Source: Aromatoleum aromaticum EbN1 (GTDB lineage: Bacteria; Pseudomonadota; Gammaproteobacteria; Burkholderiales; Rhodocyclaceae). Taken from it: a DNA stretch of 64,000 nucleotides. A program made the translations under genes and the position numbers. Below are positions 61,146 through 64,000 of the stretch, piece after piece (the stretch's first letter is position 1; every line of letters starts with the position of its first letter). Below the pieces are notes generated by a model that ran no database searches, had not been told where the DNA came from, and worked only from the letters and a program-made list of their open reading frames with translations. The stretch is from NCBI RefSeq assembly GCF_000025965.1, contig NC_006513.1, forward strand, positions 2,294,001 through 2,358,000, in the 5' to 3' direction.

Positions 61146-62651
61146 TCAGATCGAAGAGAGTCGCTGCGGCCTCTGGGTTGCGGGAGGAACGTTCGCTTCG
61201 AACCAGCCACGCAGCGCACAGCCCTCCGGCCAGTTGCGCAGCAGCCGTGCGCGGTCCTTCTGCCACGCCCGGGCGTGCGCGGCGACGCTGGCGTGCTGGC
61301 GCATCGCGTCGAGGTCGATCAGTTTCACCGCTCCCTGGTCCCACAGCAGGTTCGTCGCCTTGAGGTCGCCATGGCTGATGCGCTCGCGATGCAGCGCGGC
61401 GAAAAGCTCGCGCAGCGCTCGCGCCTCGGCGGGCGGCGGTTCGCGTCCGGCGTCGAGATGCTGCAGCAGGTGGGGCCCGTCGCAGGAATCGGTGACGAGC
61501 CACGCACGGCCGCGCAATGGCCCGAAGCGGCGCTCGATCAGCGCCAGCGGCTGCGGCGTTGCGATGCCGAGAAAAGCGAGGCGGTGCCCTTCGATCCACG
61601 AATGCCAGGCGCGGCTCGGCCGCCAGAAGCGCGACAGTGCGTGCGCCACGTCCTTGATGTTGTAGCGCTTGATGACGAGCTTGCGGGCGCCGATGTCGAT
61701 CCGCGCGACGGTGCTGCTGCCGCCGTCCTTCAGCAAGCTTCCGGCGGCGAGGGTGAGGTCGGGGTCGGCGATGACGGGAGCGAGCCGCTCGGCTTCCTGA
61801 CGGACGACCGAAACGAAGCGGTCGCGGCGCTGCTCGACGTGGAACAGGCTGCAGTCGCGCAGCGTCTTCGCGAGGTAGTCGCGCAGACGCCAGTTCCGCA
61901 CGCGGGCGATTTCCCGCTGAAGCAAGGCGGGATCGAGGGATGTGTCCGGATTCCCCGTGCGGTAGTCGGCAAGGAGGTCCGGCAGCCGCGCATCCGCGTC
62001 GCGTGGCAACTGCGCGAGCAGGATCGCGAGGTTGCGCAGTGCGTCGTCGGCGCCGAGAGGATGACCTGGGCGGCGCGCACGGATCGCATCGCCGTCGATC
62101 GCATAGAGCACCCCGCGATGGCGCAGGAAGTTGCCCAGATGCAGGTCGGACTGCGCGAGCCCGCGCGCATGCATGCGGCCGAGCGTCTCGAGTGCGGGAG
62201 CCAGCATGCCGAGTGCGGCGCCGATGTCGTCGGGGTGCGTGGCGAGCGCTACGTGCCAGCCCTCGGCGAGATCTTCGGCCCCGTCGAGGAACTCCGTCAG
62301 CAGGTAATGCCCGCCGTCGAGCGTGCCGGCGCCGAGCAGCCGCGGCGTTGCGATCGCCTGCGCCGCAAGCGCCGCGAGCCCCTGCCGCTCTTGCTCGAAG
62401 TGCCGTATGCAGCCCCTGCGGGCGATGAAAAACTTCGCCAGCACTGCCTGCCCGCCGACTTCCGCTTCGCCCACCAGGCGCTTGCCGGGCAACACGCGCA
62501 GCAGCCGCTTGACGGTTGCGACACGTCCGTCGTCGAGCGCAATGCGAAACGGCACGGCCGGGTGCCGCCCGGCTTGGCGCAGGGTCGCGGCAGTTTCGAA
62601 CGGGGCGTTCACTTGCCGAGGGGTCGGTCCGTCGAGTGGCCGCACGCTCAA
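61146..62651 (-). CDS. Double-domain LPS-core kinase (PA5006-like)
   Basis: A 501-residue protein with two tandem eukaryotic-like kinase domains. In domain 1, K73 (AVLAKFF), the catalytic loop SDLHLGNFL with D169 and N174, and AIDGD near 184-188 are visible. In domain 2, K328 (LVIKRY), SHGDLKATNLL with D429 and N434, and LIDLDA with D446 are visible. Both have a full catalytic set. Similar long kinases adjoin waaP in Pseudomonas, where they phosphorylate core heptose. It is coupled by ATGA to waaP. Phosphorylation of LPS sugar is inferred. Confidence 0.85.
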   Translation of the reverse strand: MSVRPLDGPTPRQVNAPFETAATLRQAGRHPAVPFRIALDDGRVATVKRLLRVLPGKRLVGEAEVGGQAVLAKFFIARRGCIRHFEQERQGLAALAAQAIATPRLLGAGTLDGGHYLLTEFLDGAEDLAEGWHVALATHPDDIGAALGMLAPALETLGRMHARGLAQSDLHLGNFLRHRGVLYAIDGDAIRARRPGHPLGADDALRNLAILLAQLPRDADARLPDLLADYRTGNPDTSLDPALLQREIARVRNWRLRDYLAKTLRDCSLFHVEQRRDRFVSVVRQEAERLAPVIADPDLTLAAGSLLKDGGSSTVARIDIGARKLVIKRYNIKDVAHALSRFWRPSRAWHSWIEGHRLAFLGIATPQPLALIERRFGPLRGRAWLVTDSCDGPHLLQHLDAGREPPPAEARALRELFAALHRERISHGDLKATNLLWDQGAVKLIDLDAMRQHASVAAHARAWQKDRARLLRNWPEGCALRGWFEANVPPATQRPQRLSSI

Positions 62652-63475
62652 AGTGCGGCCTCGGGCGCGTATTTGCGCAGATAGCGGGCGTGCAGGCGTC
62701 CGGCTTGCGCTTCGAGACGGGCAAGCAGGACCGCTTCGTCGCGCAGCACTTCGCGCAGCGGTCGGCCGAAGTACCGCCGCACGAAGCGCAGCTTGTCACG
62801 CCGCGTGAGGCCGATGCCGAGCGCCGAGAAATACAGCGCCGCGAGATCCTTGTCGCGCCAGCGCCGCGGCGTGCGGGTGCGGATCTGCGAACGGTGCAGG
62901 TCGATCAGCGACAGGCGCAGCGCGGCCGGCGTGGGCGCCGGCTCGAGGTGCAGCAGGAAATGACAGATATAGAGGTCGCGGTGATTCATTCCGCCTTCGT
63001 GCATCCGCCGCACCATGTCGGCGACCCGCTCGATCAGCGCGCGCTTCAGCGCGCTGTCGGGAGGGCACCTCGCCCAGTCGCGGCAGTAATCCTCGAGGCT
63101 CACCGTCGGCGCGAGTTCCTCGGTGACGATGAAGGAATGCTGTCGCGCCGGGTTGCGTCCGCGCTCTCCATAGGCGACCGCTTTCATCGTCGCCACGCCG
63201 AGTTTGTCGAGCTGGCGTATCGCCTGCCACTCGTTGCGCGCTCCGAGCACCGGCAGTCGTGCCGACAGCAGGTTCTTGAAGATTTCGCGCCAGCCGACGC
63301 CGCGGTGGATCTTGACGAAATAACCGCGCCCGCCGGCTTCGACGCGCAGCGTGCGGCGCCCCTCGAGTTCGCGGAACACTTCACCCTGCAGCGCTTCGAC
63401 CATGTCGAATGGGTCCCGTCCGGCCCACAGCGAGCGGAACGGTTCATCGACGGAGAGCGGGGTCGGCGCGCTCAT
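62648..63475 (-). CDS. waaP: LPS core heptose(I) kinase
   Basis: A 275-residue WaaP/RfaP kinase. It has the catalytic lysine K55 in GYFVKIHRGVGWREIFKNLL, the family's NHRDLYICHFLLH with D167 near 163-176 (E. coli WaaP D162), and the metal-binding LIDLHRSQIR with D192. It phosphorylates heptose I of the inner core, a modification essential in some bacteria for membrane stability. It lies between waaG and the double kinase, overlapping both by 4 bp. Confidence 0.95.
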   Translation of the reverse strand: MSAPTPLSVDEPFRSLWAGRDPFDMVEALQGEVFRELEGRRTLRVEAGGRGYFVKIHRGVGWREIFKNLLSARLPVLGARNEWQAIRQLDKLGVATMKAVAYGERGRNPARQHSFIVTEELAPTVSLEDYCRDWARCPPDSALKRALIERVADMVRRMHEGGMNHRDLYICHFLLHLEPAPTPAALRLSLIDLHRSQIRTRTPRRWRDKDLAALYFSALGIGLTRRDKLRFVRRYFGRPLREVLRDEAVLLARLEAQAGRLHARYLRKYAPEAAL

Positions 63476-64000
63476 CCGCGTCCCTGCAGGATCACGTCCG
63501 CAGCGCGCTCGGGCAGGCTGTAGAGGTCGGCGTGCTCCGCGAACGCGAGGCCGTTGGCGCTCCAGCGTGCGCGGTTTTCGCTGTCCGCGAGCATCGCGGC
63601 GAGCAGGCGGTCGAGCGCGGCCTGCTCGAACGGTGCCGGGACGACTTCTCCGGCATCGGCGTCGGCGATGTAGTGCGCGTAGCCGCAGGCGGCGCTTGCG
63701 AGCACCGGCAGGCCGGCGACGATCGCTTCGAGCAGCACTGTCCCGGTGTTCTCGTTGTAGGCAGGGTGAATCAAGAGGTCGGCGCCGAGCAGGAAGCGCG
63801 GGATGTCGTCGCGTCCCTGCAGGATGCTGACGCGGTTCCCAAGGCCGAGCGTGTGCAGCTGCACGAGGAACGGCTTGGGGTCGTCCTGTCCGATCGCAAT
63901 CAGCCGCGTGCGCTCTTTCAGCATTTCGGGCAGCGCCGCGAGCGCCCGCAGGCTGCGGTCGAGGCCTTTGGTCTTGAAGCCGGAGCCGATCTGCACGACC
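63472..64000 (-). CDS. waaG: LPS core glucosyltransferase I (3' part only)
   Basis: The gene runs in from beyond the right edge; about 176 codons are visible. The C-terminal GT4 domain matches WaaG: QIGSGFKTKGLDRSLRALAALP, AIGQDDPKPF, GRDDIPRFLLGADLLIHPAYNENTGTVLLEAIVAGLPVLASAACGYAHYIADAD with the donor-binding E-x7-E segment. It adds the first glucose to heptose II of the core. The visible stop overlaps the waaP start as ATGA. The in-frame GTG at 63996 is internal, not the true start. Confidence 0.95.
   Translation of the reverse strand, partial: VVQIGSGFKTKGLDRSLRALAALPEMLKERTRLIAIGQDDPKPFLVQLHTLGLGNRVSILQGRDDIPRFLLGADLLIHPAYNENTGTVLLEAIVAGLPVLASAACGYAHYIADADAGEVVPAPFEQAALDRLLAAMLADSENRARWSANGLAFAEHADLYSLPERAADVILQGRG

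Noticed and set aside
1-64000. CRISPR arrays, rRNA, tRNA genes, prophage or integrase
   Set aside because: No regularly spaced repeats, no cloverleaf-type sequences and no phage structural or integrase genes were seen on either strand by reading; a dedicated scan was not possible.

Overview
The window is 64 kb of high-GC, densely coded bacterial chromosome. Gene families and synteny point to a betaproteobacterium of the Rhodocyclales (Azoarcus/Aromatoleum/Thauera type). The indicators are PilSR beside a PP0621-type protein and DUF3014, the run nadD-rsfS-rlmH-maf-rng, DUF2782-thrB close to polA, tandem BPSS1780-type membrane proteins, and a Pseudomonas-like LPS-core cluster with a carbamoyltransferase and sugar kinases. 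The order-level placement is inference; no rRNA or tRNA gene is present to test it.

Region by region. 1-3.9 kb: the end of a 3-hydroxyisobutyrate-dehydrogenase-type gene, a translationally coupled mtnA/class II aldolase pair that looks like a methylthioadenosine DHAP shunt, and a divergent YbdL-type methionine aminotransferase. 4-9.5 kb: a PP0621 protein, pilS-pilR, DUF3014, a Phd/VapC toxin-antitoxin pair, and a type IV pilin gene with a near-perfect sigma54 promoter that PilR probably activates. 9.5-11.3 kb: an accessory islet with two MNT/HEPN pairs and a truncated third MNT copy inside a direct repeat of about 200 bp. 11.4-17.2 kb: MFS transporter with MarR regulator, ampD, a His/Asp-rich secreted protein, and the lutABC lactate-utilisation operon. 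17.5-25.4 kb: a two-gene RND pump, DUF2784, a YgiQ radical SAM protein, DUF411 and a small membrane protein. 25.4-30.5 kb: an iron-uptake operon (two TonB receptors and a PepSY protein) behind a Fur-box-like site. 30.6-33.8 kb: metK with a structured leader ending in a terminator, and two LpxL-type acyltransferases. 33.9-37.9 kb: dapF, DUF484, a winged-helix protein, rlmI and a small membrane protein. 37.9-47.4 kb: a long minus-strand housekeeping run (DUF2782, thrB, two BPSS1780 proteins, nadD, rsfS, rlmH, maf, rng, a UbiA-family prenyltransferase, ruvA, ruvB). 47.5-52.5 kb: a LOG-family protein, polA and an alanine/sodium symporter.

52.7 kb to the right edge is an LPS-core locus. Carbamoyltransferase, a GT2 glycosyltransferase, an unassigned GT-B-like protein, an O-antigen-ligase-type protein and msbA run on the plus strand. 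They face a minus-strand waaG-waaP-double-kinase operon. An intact ISAs1-family insertion (56698-57979) with a 10-bp target duplication splits the plus-strand operon just upstream of the ligase and may supply it with a hybrid promoter.

The points most worth following up are the metK leader, the nested MNT/HEPN islet with its broken duplicate, the IS-split LPS operon, the mtnA-aldolase pair, and a nearly perfect 22-bp inverted repeat in front of rng. No CRISPR array, prophage or rRNA/tRNA gene was found.
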